A stretch of 64,000 nt of DNA from positions 85,934 through 149,933 of the forward strand of contig NZ_JAQIVI010000022.1 in NCBI RefSeq assembly GCF_028618695.1, in the 5' to 3' direction. Numbering within the stretch: the first letter of the stretch is position 1; each line of letters opens with the position of its first letter. Under the pieces are notes generated by a model. It saw only the letters and a list, made by a program, of their open reading frames with translations. It did no database searches and had not been told where the DNA came from. Positions 1-8,378 of the stretch are shown here, one piece after another. The position numbers were made by a program, and so were the translations under genes. The DNA comes from Natrinema soli. GTDB taxonomy: Archaea; Halobacteriota; Halobacteria; Halobacteriales; Natrialbaceae.

Positions 1-85
1 CGGGTTTCACCGCGTTTTCGCTTTACCGAGAGCAGCTACCCAAAACTATAATGCTTGGTGCCTGTGAACAGTGGTTGTAGAGACG

Positions 86-1024
86 ATGGGACACGACAAG
101 GTATCCGAAAGTCTGCGAAGCGTTGCCTTCACGACGACGACGCCGTTCAACGACAATTGCGACCAGATCCGACACGAGAAACTCGAAGCCAATATCAAAG
201 CGATATATGATGAAGGCGCACGCGTCTTCATCCCGTGTGGAAATACGGGCGAATACTATTCGCTGTCACAGAAGGAACGGATCGACGTCGTCCGCTCGAC
301 GGTCAACGCCGTCCCCGACGATGCCACGGTTGTCGGCGGGGCCGGAGGGAGCACTAAGAACGCGATCGAACTGCTCGAAGCGTACGAGGATATCGGCGCG
401 GACGCGGCAATGATCATGTACCCTCGGCACACGTACGTCCACGAACAGGGGCTGATCGACTATTATCAAACGCTCGCAGACGCAACTGATCTCGGCATCG
501 TCGTCTACAAACGCGGTCCACTTCTTAGCGAGGCTGTCCTCGATACCGTTACAGCATTCGAAAACGTCGTGGCCGTTAAGTACGCCGTCAACGACGTAAA
601 GGAGTTCTCACGATTGACCGAAACCGTCTCGGCGGATGTCGTCTGGCTCAACGGCGTCGCCGAACGCTACGCCCTCTCCTATGCCCTCGAAGGCGCAGAC
701 GGATTCACGACGGGCATCGGGAACTTCGTTCCACGACCGGTTCTGGCGCTATCGCGCGCCTTGTCGGCCGACGACTGGTCTCGCGCAAAAGAGATTCGAG
801 ATGCGCTCCGACCGTACGAAGCGTTCCGCGAGGAGGCCGGGGGTGGGGCAGCATTTGCATCGGCGAAAAACGTCCCGGTCGTAAAACGCGGGATGGATCT
901 TCAGGGATTGTACGGCGGCCCCGTCCGCGTTCCCCTCGTCGAACTCTCGAATGATGACCGAAACCGCGTCGAACGGTACCTCGAGCGAATCAAAAACATC
1001 GACTATCAGGTACCGTCTAGTTGA
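86..1024 (+). CDS. DHDPS/NAL family aldolase or dehydratase
   Basis: A protein of about 312 aa of the class I dihydrodipicolinate synthase / N-acetylneuraminate lyase family, which forms a Schiff base between a lysine and an oxo-acid. Visible signatures are the early TTTPF segment, the CGNTGEYYSL loop (the family's GxTGE motif), a Tyr in VVYKRGP where the family has its catalytic tyrosine, and the Schiff-base lysine in VVAVKYAVND. Length fits the family (about 290-320 aa). I use ATG 86; an in-frame GTG lies at 71, and a TATA-like ACTATAAT lies near 45-52. No lysine-biosynthesis neighbours are present, so a sugar-acid or other oxo-acid substrate is more likely than true DapA; the substrate cannot be read from the sequence. 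Confidence 0.85.
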   Translation: MGHDKVSESLRSVAFTTTTPFNDNCDQIRHEKLEANIKAIYDEGARVFIPCGNTGEYYSLSQKERIDVVRSTVNAVPDDATVVGGAGGSTKNAIELLEAYEDIGADAAMIMYPRHTYVHEQGLIDYYQTLADATDLGIVVYKRGPLLSEAVLDTVTAFENVVAVKYAVNDVKEFSRLTETVSADVVWLNGVAERYALSYALEGADGFTTGIGNFVPRPVLALSRALSADDWSRAKEIRDALRPYEAFREEAGGGAAFASAKNVPVVKRGMDLQGLYGGPVRVPLVELSNDDRNRVERYLERIKNIDYQVPSS

Positions 1025-1108
1025 ACCAGATTGAGGATGAATTTAGAAGAATCTTGGGAAAACGAGCGGACGGCGATTGCGTCAGGGCGTTCGCCGTCCG
1101 CTCAGACG

Positions 1109-1795
1109 CTGTTCAGAGCAGGGTTTGAAAGAGTGAGGCAGTAGAGTTCGAGGTGGGTCTGCACGAATCCAACCGCCTCGACGGAGCGAGCAGCGGAATC
1201 GAGTTGGATTTTGTGGAGCGCGAGCAGACACCGCGCGAACTACTGGCGCTCAGTATCCCGCTCCAGTTGTTCGGATTATCATTTTTATATACTGTATCTA
1301 TTTTGGATGGTTCGGTATCGAACGGGCGCGCTCGACTGTTCATAACTGGATCCAGAAAGCCGCTTACAACCGACAGACGGTGCCCGGCCGGATCACATCG
1401 CACTTGACGAGACCGTGATCAACCTCGACGATCAGCGCTACTGGCTGTACGCTGCTGTCATCCCGAAACGAACGGATTCCTCGATGTCAGGCTGTTTTCG
1501 ACGCGGAACGAGAGTGTTACTTCGATCTTCCGCTCCGAACTCACCGAGAAACACGATGTCGATGATGCCGTGGTTCTCGTCGATTCCGGACCCTGGCTGA
1601 AAGCTGCGCTCCACCGATACGGCCTCCGATTTCGACACGAGACACACGGAAATCGGAACGCCGTCGAACGTGTCTTTTAGGAAGTAAAATGACGAACCTA
1701 CCAGTGTAGAATTTGCTTCAGAAACGCCGAACAGAACACTGCCGAAATCTGGCTCCAGAGCGACGCGTACGCATGGAATCAGCTACTCTGAACAC
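1109..1795 (+). mobile_element. Decayed IS6-type element (type A, copy 1)
   Basis: Frameshifted transposase of the haloarchaeal IS6-like DDE type. Fragments in changing frames read EREQTPRELLALSIPLQLFG, then STVHNWIQKA, then the HRETHGNRNAVERVF-like catalytic tail near 1640-1680. The ends match as inverted repeats: TGTTCAGAGCAGGGTTTG at 1110 and, on the other strand at the right end, TGTTCAGAGTAGCTGATTCC. Several stops and frameshifts mean it cannot make active transposase. The same end sequence recurs at 2555, 15284 and 63706. Confidence 0.75.
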
Positions 1796-1915
1796 GGCCG
1801 TACTGAGGGGGCCGTACCGAGGGGTGTCACTCGAAGCTATTCTGTGGCGAAACATGGATACACTCACGCGTGTATCCGACCGACTCTTAAGATATCTCAG
1901 CATAGAGTGATCGGT

Positions 1916-2095
1916 ATGAACCTACAGATCGATGGGAACGCAGCACTGATCACTACATCGAGCAGTGGACTGGGCAAGGCATCGGCCAAGGCACTCGCAC
2001 GGGAAGGCGTTAACGTCGTCATCAACGGACGGAACGAAAAACGACTCGCCGATGCGGCGATGGAAATCAGAGAAGTTGCGACGGGTGAGGACAGT
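1916..2095 (+). pseudogene. 5' fragment of an SDR-family dehydrogenase
   Basis: From ATG 1916 about 55-60 codons match the N-terminus of short-chain dehydrogenases of the 3-oxoacyl-ACP reductase type: a first strand AALITTSSSGLGKASAKAL containing the nucleotide-binding TxxxSGLGxA motif, then VNVVINGRNEKRL, the second strand and helix. After about 2095 the homology stops abruptly and the frame runs into unrelated sequence bordering a decayed IS6-type element. The rest of the gene (catalytic YxxxK) is absent, so it is a truncated remnant. Confidence 0.7.
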
Positions 2096-2189
2096 ACCTC
2101 CGGACGATTCGTGGACAGTTTCTTCGAATTCTTGTTTCTCTTTTCTGGTATTTTTCGTTTTCTCCCAGATCGGTGAGCATCAATAACAG

Positions 2190-2555
2190 CCTGCCCAAAC
2201 GGCTCGTCGGTGTCGAGTCGATTGAGCCAAAAACGATTTGTACCATACAATGCTCGAACCGGTGAGAACGAACGCTTTTCCTCGCGCGTTCTTCGCCGAG
2301 CGACGCGAGAAGCACGGCGTCATCGACGTCGTGTTTCTCGTCGATGGAGCGACACCACTCCAAGACGCCTGCTCTCGACACGGTCTCGATTTCAGAGACG
2401 AACGCCACGGAGATCGGAATAGCGTAGAGCGTATTTTCCGAGAGGGAAAGTGACGAGTTATCTCTTTCTCGAGTTGTTTTAGCAACCCCAAAGCAGAAAC
2501 TGCCGACGAGTGGGTAAGATCGTTCGCCTTCGCATGGAACCAGCTATCTGAACAC
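2190..2555 (+). mobile_element. Decayed IS6-type element (type A, copy 2, 5'-truncated)
   Basis: The C-terminal half of the same transposase type as the copy at 1109. The frame at 2238-2453 reads AERREKHGVIDVVFLVDGAT, then CSRHGLDFRDERHGDRNSVERIFRE (quoted in part), and ends in a stop. A shifted continuation near 2500-2550 corresponds to the WxxSFAxxWNQL tail. It ends in CAGCTATCTGAACA, the element's right terminus. No left end is visible, consistent with truncation at the junction with the dehydrogenase fragment. Confidence 0.7.
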
Positions 2556-2848
2556 TACCTCCCGGACCACACAGGTGGCGGTCCCCGTCAATTCGGAAGG
2601 GTGGGGATCTACGGGTTGCGACCGATGGCGCTGGCTCTGCCCCGAAGCCGGTACTCGTACCCCGTGTGGGCCTTCGAGGTATTTTGTTTTATATCGGTCC
2701 GCGCGGTCGGCTCATGTCTTTGATTTCGGCTCTCGCCGTGACAAACACCGGATCAACTCCCAGTTTTCCACGTACAGTCCTCGGTACACCGCGTTGGACT
2801 GTATTCATGCCGATTTACGCGAAAAACAGTCGATGACGGCACTGTATC

Positions 2849-2866
2849 CCCGCCCTCGAGGGCGGG
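2849..2866. terminator. Perfect GC palindrome followed by a T run
   Basis: CCCGCCCTCGAGGGCGGG is an 18-bp perfect palindrome followed by ATTTT on the + strand. It could act as a transcription terminator, or be the hairpin of a lost IS200/IS605-type end; similar GC hairpins occur at 5655-5712 and 8322-8366. The roughly 260 bases before it (2570-2830) contain no gene I recognise. Confidence 0.45.
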
Positions 2867-2927
2867 ATTTTAGCGCCTGCAATTCAGATAATTCGATCGA
2901 CCGTTCGTTCTGGTGAGTCGGTTCCGG

Positions 2928-3521
2928 ACACCCCTCTATCGAAGTGTTTGTGGGAAATGGTCACTTTCACCGCGGGAAAACCGCTTCGAGACAAGTTGAC
3001 CAAGAAGTTCGTGACAAGACACACCGTTATCGAAGTGTCTTCCACGGTCTGCTTCGACACTACGTACTCTCTACTGGAAGGAATGATATTTCCAAGTGTA
3101 TTCAAGTGTATCCACGAAGGAGTACGGCCGTCACGGCACAGACACCCCTCTATCGATGTGTTCTCTCTGGGAAAGGGCTGATAAAAAAAGACGAGAGATT
3201 GGAAAGGAAGAGAGCATGGACGTGAATTTCCGACTATAGACCGTATCATAGAGGGGATTTGGTGGTCTCTCCCTCGAGAAAGATCCACAGATCATACGAG
3301 TGGAGTTCAGAACACATCGAACACTTCGATAGGGGTGTGTGTGAGTGTGTGTTCTAGAAAGCTAGAAGAAGAGAAAGAAAAACACCCATTTACATTCCAT
3401 TGAGTAGCCCGGTAATCGGCTCTCTCCCGTGATATTGCGCTGTATTACTGTTCTCGCTGATTCTATTCCGTCGATCGACCCCCTCCCCTTCGAGGCGTCA
3501 AACACATCGATAGAGGGGTGT
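2928..3521. repeat. Origin repeats, left cluster (ORB-like boxes)
   Basis: Upstream of orc1/cdc6, copies of a box of the form ACAC(CC)TCTATCGA(A/T)GTGT lie at 2928-2947, 3021-3038 (one divergent base run) and 3142-3161 on the + strand, and in inverse orientation at 3321-3338 and 3502-3521. Related AAGTGTA direct repeats occur at 3091-3110. Between the forward and inverse boxes is a T/G-rich and purine-rich stretch (3335-3400) that could be an unwinding element. This is the arrangement expected of an archaeal origin whose boxes bind Orc1/Cdc6. No gene is visible in 2880-3677. Confidence 0.75.
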
Positions 3522-3677
3522 CTGTCTCAACACTCCCCTTTCTCATAACACATCGTCGGTCGTTTTTACTATTTCGAGGGTTCGCTGTCCGAACCGGGTT
3601 AAATCGTTGAGGATCATCCGTCTAATCGGAGAAATACACATCGACAAAGGTGGGCAACACTTTTGGTCCCGCCCTGT

Positions 3678-5117
3678 ATGGGTCACCGTATGGATGACTT
3701 CGAGGATCCTCGAGATGAGGCGGGGACATCGAAGGACGAAACGATGGAGGAGGACATTTCCTCATTCGAGTCTTCTGCGCCTGAGACATCTTCATCCTCG
3801 AGTGACCCGCAGTCGTCCAATGATTCACAGTCGATCGAAGATATGTTGCTGGAATTCGACCAGCAAGAAGGGCTCATTCGTGATCGGTCGCTCCTCGACC
3901 CGAATCACATCGTCGAAGAGGATCGAATCGTCGGTCGCGACAAGCAACTCCAAGAAGTTACGAAGATGCTCCGCGTCGCCCTCGGTGACAACCGTCCGCC
4001 GAATCTCTTTCTCTATGGTCCCTCGGGGACCGGTAAATCCCTCATCACCAAAGCTGTCTGCAAGAACATTAGCGCGATCTGCGAATCGCGTGATATCCGG
4101 TTCGGGACGATCGAAGTCAACTGCCAGGATCTCGACACCCTCGGCGTTGCAGTCTACGAACTAGCGAATCGCGCTGCGGACGAAGCTCTCGTCGAGGTCG
4201 AGGTTCCGAAACACGGCGTTGCGACGAAGGAAAAGTGGGACGAGCTCTATCGGATCGTCAACGAGAACTTCGATTCAGCAGTGTTCGTCCTCGATGAACT
4301 CGATATGCTCGTCGGTCGACGAGACAAACAGGAGCCGGCGTTCTCCCGCCTCCTCTATCAACTGTCTCGAGCCGGCGCAAATAATGAACTCACTGCGCAC
4401 GTCTCAGTCGTCGCGATCTCTAACGATACGAAGATGATGGAATCCGTGGGGAGTCGGGCCCTGAGCTCCTTCACCCCCGAAGACGTCCACTTCGACGATT
4501 ACGATGCGAATCAGTTGCAGTCGATTCTTCGTCGTCGACAGGACGCCTTCTACGACGACGTTCTCGACGAGGACGTCATTCCGCTGGCGGCTGCCTTCGC
4601 AGCGCAGACCCACGGCGATGCTCGCAAAGCGATCGATCTAATGCGCGTCGCCGGTGAACTCGCTGAACGCGAAGGCGACGGGGGTGTTCGTGAAGCGCAC
4701 GTTCGCGAAGCGCAGGACAAAGTCGAGAAAAACCGCGTCCTCGAGGTCGTTCGAGGAATCAGCACACAGAAGAAGCTCTGTCTCTATGCGACAGCAGCTG
4801 TCGCTGCCGAAACGGACGATGAATCTGCACGTAGCACGACCGGCTACAGGGTGTATCAGTTCCTCACTGACGCGATCGAGGCCGACCAATATCACCAGGA
4901 GACCTACGTGAACAAGATGAAGGAGATGACGACGTATTCCCTCGTCGACTTCGAACGACGAAGCCACGGACCGAGTTCGGGAATGTTCCTCGAGTTCCAG
5001 TTCGGCGAGCGCCCCGAGACGATCCTCGAAACGCTTCGCGAGGACTCGCGTATCGACATGGTCTCCGGGGACGAAGTATCGACCGTCGTCAAAGCACAGG
5101 TTCGAAACGAGAACTGA
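3678..5117 (+). CDS. orc1/cdc6: Orc1/Cdc6-family replication initiator
   Basis: About 479 aa. It belongs to the archaeal Orc1/Cdc6 AAA+ family, which binds origin boxes and loads MCM helicase. After a Ser/Glu-rich N-terminal tail of about 70 residues come the Walker A motif GPSGTGKS (about residue 114), Walker B VFVLDELDML (about 203), the sensor-1 strand VVAISND, and a sensor-2 region with DARKAIDLMR. A C-terminal winged-helix region (about 360-479) follows. ATG 3678 is chosen; an in-frame TTG at 3663 and ATG at 3690 are alternatives. The gene is isolated, on the + strand, and bracketed by repeat clusters at 2928-3521 and 5162-5357, strongly suggesting that it acts on its own origin. The acidic, serine-rich tail is longer than in many relatives. 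Confidence 0.95.
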   Translation: MGHRMDDFEDPRDEAGTSKDETMEEDISSFESSAPETSSSSSDPQSSNDSQSIEDMLLEFDQQEGLIRDRSLLDPNHIVEEDRIVGRDKQLQEVTKMLRVALGDNRPPNLFLYGPSGTGKSLITKAVCKNISAICESRDIRFGTIEVNCQDLDTLGVAVYELANRAADEALVEVEVPKHGVATKEKWDELYRIVNENFDSAVFVLDELDMLVGRRDKQEPAFSRLLYQLSRAGANNELTAHVSVVAISNDTKMMESVGSRALSSFTPEDVHFDDYDANQLQSILRRRQDAFYDDVLDEDVIPLAAAFAAQTHGDARKAIDLMRVAGELAEREGDGGVREAHVREAQDKVEKNRVLEVVRGISTQKKLCLYATAAVAAETDDESARSTTGYRVYQFLTDAIEADQYHQETYVNKMKEMTTYSLVDFERRSHGPSSGMFLEFQFGERPETILETLREDSRIDMVSGDEVSTVVKAQVRNEN

Positions 5118-5161
5118 GCTTCCGGTACTATCGAGAGTTATCCGTTTGGATACTACACCAC

Positions 5162-5357
5162 ACACCTCTATCGATGTGTGATCGATCGAAAGAGGGTGTG
5201 TAGTGCGGAATTTATGGAGTTGTATCCATACCGACGTTTGGAGTGCTTCTTTCACCCATCATCCCGTATATATCCTATTGAATCTCTCAGAAACTGCAAT
5301 CCCACGCGGTAATCACCACACCTCTATCGAAGTGTCCGCGCACCTCTATCGAAGTGT
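5162..5357. repeat. Origin repeats, right cluster (ORB-like boxes)
   Basis: Downstream of orc1/cdc6 the box ACACCTCTATCGATGTGT occurs at 5162-5179, with a degenerate inverse half-copy at 5186-5202. Two near-identical tandem copies CACCTCTATCGAAGTGT follow at 5318-5335 and 5341-5357. The left-side boxes carry CCCC before TCTATCG, while these carry CC, a consistent difference between the two sides. Nothing coding is visible in 5118-5500. Confidence 0.75.
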
Positions 5358-5499
5358 TTTCAGCCGTTTCTTCCCGCTATCAATAGTCGATTCTTTCAAT
5401 TCACGGATAACCTCATAACGGTGGCGAGACGGTCTGTCTCTGGCAATCCTGAACCATCAACCAAGAAAATCGACGGTGGCTACTCTGACTGGGTGATCA

Positions 5500-5939
5500 T
5501 TGGAAGTCCACGGGCTCCGCGAGTACCGTGACCTTCCAGATCGACGGCTCCTTGATCACGATACTGGTGATGTACAGGTCATCGCCGCGACTGGCTTCGA
5601 CCGACACTCTGTCAGACGCCAGTACGCAAACCGGACAGACTCACCTTCAGATCGGTGAACTACCCCGCCCTGCTCGACCTGACGGCCTCGCTGAGGACGA
5701 GGCTTCCTGTTTCTAAGACGCGCTTTGCAGTAATCAAACACCGAGTGTTCTACCCGCCGGATGTGGCACATACCGCTCGCCATGACGAGGACACCTATCA
5801 CCGACGGTCAATCATCGAAGCTGTGTTCTTCGCACTCGAGCAACGGTACGGTGACACGCTCCGGACACGGACGTGGTTCGGTCAGTTCCGAGAACTCGTT
5901 CTGAAAGCAGCTGTGAGAAATGTCGAACTTGCTTCCTAA
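5500..5939 (+). mobile_element. Decayed IS5-type transposase remnant
   Basis: Middle and C-terminal pieces of a haloarchaeal IS5/IS4-superfamily transposase. An early frame gives LREYRDLPDRRLLDHDTGDV and VIAATGFDRHSVRRQYANRT; the later frame gives ARHDEDTYHRRSIIEAVFFA and RTWFGQFRELVLKAAVRNVE, the typical C-terminal DDE tail, ending at 5939. The two pieces are separated by an unrelated GC hairpin element at 5655-5712. The N-terminal part is missing. Confidence 0.65.
5655..5712 (-). repeat. GC hairpin element inserted in the IS5 remnant
   Basis: Read on the minus strand, this segment begins GAAACAGGAAGCCTCGTCC and ends AGGGCGGGGTAGTTCA. The element at 8322-8366 on the + strand has the same borders (AAACAGGAAGCCCCGCTC and GGGCGGGGTAAGTCA). 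The arms can pair, forming a hairpin with a variable loop. It resembles the right-end hairpins left by IS200/IS605 (TnpB) elements in haloarchaea; that assignment is inference. Confidence 0.5.
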
Positions 5940-6027
5940 CATCGGTCAGTACAGAGGTGGCAGCTATCATGTACGCCCGCGGGTAGGTTCGGGGCCGCTT
6001 ACGGCTATCGCACTGGTTCGGGTTTCC

Positions 6028-6834
6028 TCACCAGCCCATCCCCGGATCGTTGGCGGCTTGCCGGACCCAAGAAGCGACCTGCTCCTCATCCAGCGTGTCC
6101 GTCTCCTCCACGTCCAGTGCCTGTCTGTTAGGACCTGTCCCGCTGGGCGGCTCTGGCTCAAGGTACGATTCGCACACAAATGTCAGTTTCACGTGTTTCG
6201 AGAACGCGCTGAATGACGCGAACCATCCCTGGTCCTCGACGCCATAGAACGGCTGGTGATACTTCACGGCACGGCGCACCTGGTGCACTTCGTCTTGAAT
6301 GATCTCGTCGAATCGTGTCGCAACCTCACGCTTCCACCCCGGCAGCGCTGCAATGTACGCCTTCACCGCTGTCGATCCATCAGTATCATCATTCCTCCGC
6401 GCCGACTGGTATCGTTTACTTCGTTCCTCCCATTCTTCCTCCGTCGGAACCTGGTCCGACAGTTCGATTTCCCCGAAGTCCTCGTCCCCGATTGTATTCT
6501 CCCCCTCTCGGCCTGATATCGAAGTCACGACCAAGATCGGGTCTGGCTCTTCGGGTTCAGAAAACAGCTCGAAGTCCAGCCGCAACGTCTCTCCTCGCCA
6601 GTGGCGAGCAAAGCCCACCCAGCCGTCGGGGTGGTCATCCCGGTTGTCTTGCTCGACCCGGAACAGACCCTGCAAGGCCGGAATGGCGTCGGCACCCCAC
6701 TGGAGCCCCCGTTCCAGATCCGTGAAACGAACCCCCTCGTCATGCTCGGTGTGGTAGTAGGGTGCTCTGATTGTTCGGTTCGCCATCACGAGTTCGGAGA
6801 CCCGCTGGGTCGTAAGTGAGCCGGACACACTCAT
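6028..6834 (-). CDS. Two-domain protein with C-terminal DUF1801
   Basis: About 268 aa, soluble. The C-terminal part (from about residue 155) matches the DUF1801/YdhG-like fold: an AYIAALPGWKREVATRFDEI helix, then VRRAVKYHQPFYGV and WFASFSAFSKHVKLTF, typical of that family. The N-terminal 140 residues (RAPYYHTEHDEGVRFTDLER onward) are acidic and match no family I recognise. The chosen ATG 6834 has CTATACC about 27 nt upstream on the minus strand, fitting a leaderless transcript; an ATG at 6786 is possible. The function of DUF1801 is not established. The gene stands alone between IS remnants. Confidence 0.7.
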   Translation of the reverse strand: MSVSGSLTTQRVSELVMANRTIRAPYYHTEHDEGVRFTDLERGLQWGADAIPALQGLFRVEQDNRDDHPDGWVGFARHWRGETLRLDFELFSEPEEPDPILVVTSISGREGENTIGDEDFGEIELSDQVPTEEEWEERSKRYQSARRNDDTDGSTAVKAYIAALPGWKREVATRFDEIIQDEVHQVRRAVKYHQPFYGVEDQGWFASFSAFSKHVKLTFVCESYLEPEPPSGTGPNRQALDVEETDTLDEEQVASWVRQAANDPGMGW

Positions 6835-7189
6835 AATCACTCACCAATATGCGGTATAGGTGCATCAATATTTCTGCGGTCCTCAAGGGTGCGACGAGCC
6901 GAATTCCTCCTCTGGGAAAGGATAACGGGGCTTCACGGGAGCTTACTCGCCAAGCGATCCTTGCCGCTGTGGCCGCAGATCCTTACACCTCGCTTCATAC
7001 TACTTTGAACGGACACTTAACCAGAAAGTCAACTAAGAGAGGTCGTATACTCAACCGGATGGTTGCACAGAAGCCAGGCGATCTGGACCTCGACGGGTCT
7101 TCCACGCACTCTCTCCCGATACGTCGATCAATCCTCGAACAGTCGATCGACGGCCCGGAGCGTGTGGGCGCCCTTGAAGGATTCCGCAT

Positions 7190-7250
7190 GCTCGCTACCC
7201 CTCGAATCATGTAGCACGTGATGAAACCAACGGTGTCTGCGGTCGGTTAG
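7190..7250 (+). mobile_element. Short remnant shared with 53938-53990
   Basis: About 47 bases ending in ATGAAACCAACGGTGTCTGC and GGTCGGTTAG match the minus strand of 53938-53985 with only a few differences. Both encode the end ..RIM(W/stop)xVMKPTxSAVG followed by a stop. This looks like the C-terminal tail of a decayed mobile-element protein present twice. The rest of 6850-7327 holds no gene I can support. Confidence 0.4.
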
Positions 7251-7327
7251 TCAGAGACGGCTAGGCATGGCCCTTTGCAGGGCAAAGGGTCGAATCGAAT
7301 ATATCTACATAGCGCCAATGAAAACCG

Positions 7328-7960
7328 ATGACAAAAGATACGACTGATGACTTGCCCCCTATCGAGGCTGTACAGGCTCTCACAGAGATTGAGGGGTACG
7401 ACGAAAAACTGACTGCTCGGACGTTTGGTCTCACTCTCATGGTGTTCGCGTTCGCTATTGCAGCGATTCCGATTTCCTATGCGGCAGCCGATTCGTGGCT
7501 CACTGCACACGAGTATGGCTCGTTCGTGCTGTCGGTTCTCTGGCTGCCCTGGATTGTAGCGGCTGTCGCTGTTACATCGGCAATCTGGACCACTCATTCG
7601 ATTTCCCTTGGAAGGAACTCTACGACCGCCGATGATTGGTTACTGGGCATCGGATTTACGATTGTGTTCTTTCTGATTGCAACTGTTGTCTTGATTGCAC
7701 TCGGCTCCAACATTACCATCTTCATTGTGATGGGGGTTTCGGGAGGGCTCTTCACGATTCTTCTCGGTGTCATTTTCTCCCACATATACCAAGCAAAATG
7801 GGTATTGCTTCCCTTGGTTGTGGCCGGTAGTGCGATCGTTCTCGGTAATATCTTTCTTTCTACTATCGACCTCACCCCCACCGGTGCGGGCTTTACGACC
7901 GGATTCCTCCAGGGAACAGTGTATTTTATCACTGGCTGGGCTATCTCAATTAGAGGGTGA
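7328..7960 (+). CDS. Hypothetical multi-pass membrane protein
   Basis: 210 aa with a soluble acidic N-terminus of about 35 residues, followed by roughly six hydrophobic segments (for example LTLMVFAFAIAAIPISYAA, LLGIGFTIVFFLIATVVLIA and WVLLPLVVAGSAIVLGNIFL). No catalytic motif is visible and I do not recognise the family. The stop at 7960 is three bases before the start of a winged-helix regulator at 7964, so the two are almost certainly co-transcribed. A membrane protein controlled by, or signalling to, that regulator is a reasonable inference. Confidence 0.75.
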   Translation: MTKDTTDDLPPIEAVQALTEIEGYDEKLTARTFGLTLMVFAFAIAAIPISYAAADSWLTAHEYGSFVLSVLWLPWIVAAVAVTSAIWTTHSISLGRNSTTADDWLLGIGFTIVFFLIATVVLIALGSNITIFIVMGVSGGLFTILLGVIFSHIYQAKWVLLPLVVAGSAIVLGNIFLSTIDLTPTGAGFTTGFLQGTVYFITGWAISIRG

Positions 7961-7963
7961 CAC

Positions 7964-8263
7964 ATGGACCTTCCACCGGATCTTGCACTCGTCCACCAAC
8001 CCACCCGACTTCGAATCATGGGATTTCTGTACAGGCATCGTGACGTCTCGTATACGCGAATCCGTGATTTGTTGGACCTAACTGATGGTAACCTCGCCTC
8101 TCACGCGGAGAACCTCGAAGATGCAGGGTACATCGAAACCCGTCGAGCATGGACCCAGAGTGGCTTCGAAACCCGCTATCGAATCACCTCGAGCGGTGTC
8201 TCAACGTTCCAGACTTACCTGCAGGAACTGCGCCAGTTTTTGGACGAAGTAGAGCCAGAATGA
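7964..8263 (+). CDS. Winged-helix transcriptional regulator
   Basis: 99 aa, almost entirely one winged helix-turn-helix domain. It starts with LVHQPTRLRIMGFLYRHRDV (the ArsR/MarR-like first helix), continues with YTRIRDLLDLTDGNLASHAE as recognition helices, GYIETRR in the wing strand and YRITSSGVSTFQTYLQEL at the end. This is the 'transcriptional regulator, winged helix' type common in archaea (HTH_27-like), with no separate ligand domain. It lies three bases after the membrane-protein gene at 7328, so it probably regulates or serves that operon. Confidence 0.85.
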   Translation: MDLPPDLALVHQPTRLRIMGFLYRHRDVSYTRIRDLLDLTDGNLASHAENLEDAGYIETRRAWTQSGFETRYRITSSGVSTFQTYLQELRQFLDEVEPE

Positions 8264-8321
8264 CCGGCTCGGTTGTGTTCAGTTGCGAACGGGAGAGAAC
8301 GTGCATGACACATAAACAGGA

Positions 8322-8366
8322 AGCCCCGCTCTCACGGAGCCTGCGAAGCAGGCGAGTAGGGCGGGG
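8322..8366 (+). repeat. GC hairpin element, intact copy
   Basis: The sequence runs AAACAGGAAGCCCCGCTC, then GCCTGCGAAGCAGGC (a small stem-loop), then GAGTAGGGCGGGGTAA. Outer arms CCCCGC/GGGCGGGG and the inner stem GCCTGC/GCAGGC form a nested hairpin. Its borders match the copy at 5655-5712 in reverse orientation. It lies between convergent genes and may also act as a terminator. Confidence 0.5.
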
Positions 8367-8378
8367 TAAGTCACTTGA

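Noticed and set aside
2575..2916. 113-codon + strand frame before the origin
   Set aside because: It runs through the palindrome at 2849 and has no protein-like pattern.
5318..5357. Possible start of a CRISPR array (two tandem repeats)
   Set aside because: Only two repeats with a 5-base spacing; the boxes recur beside orc1/cdc6 in both orientations, so they are origin boxes.
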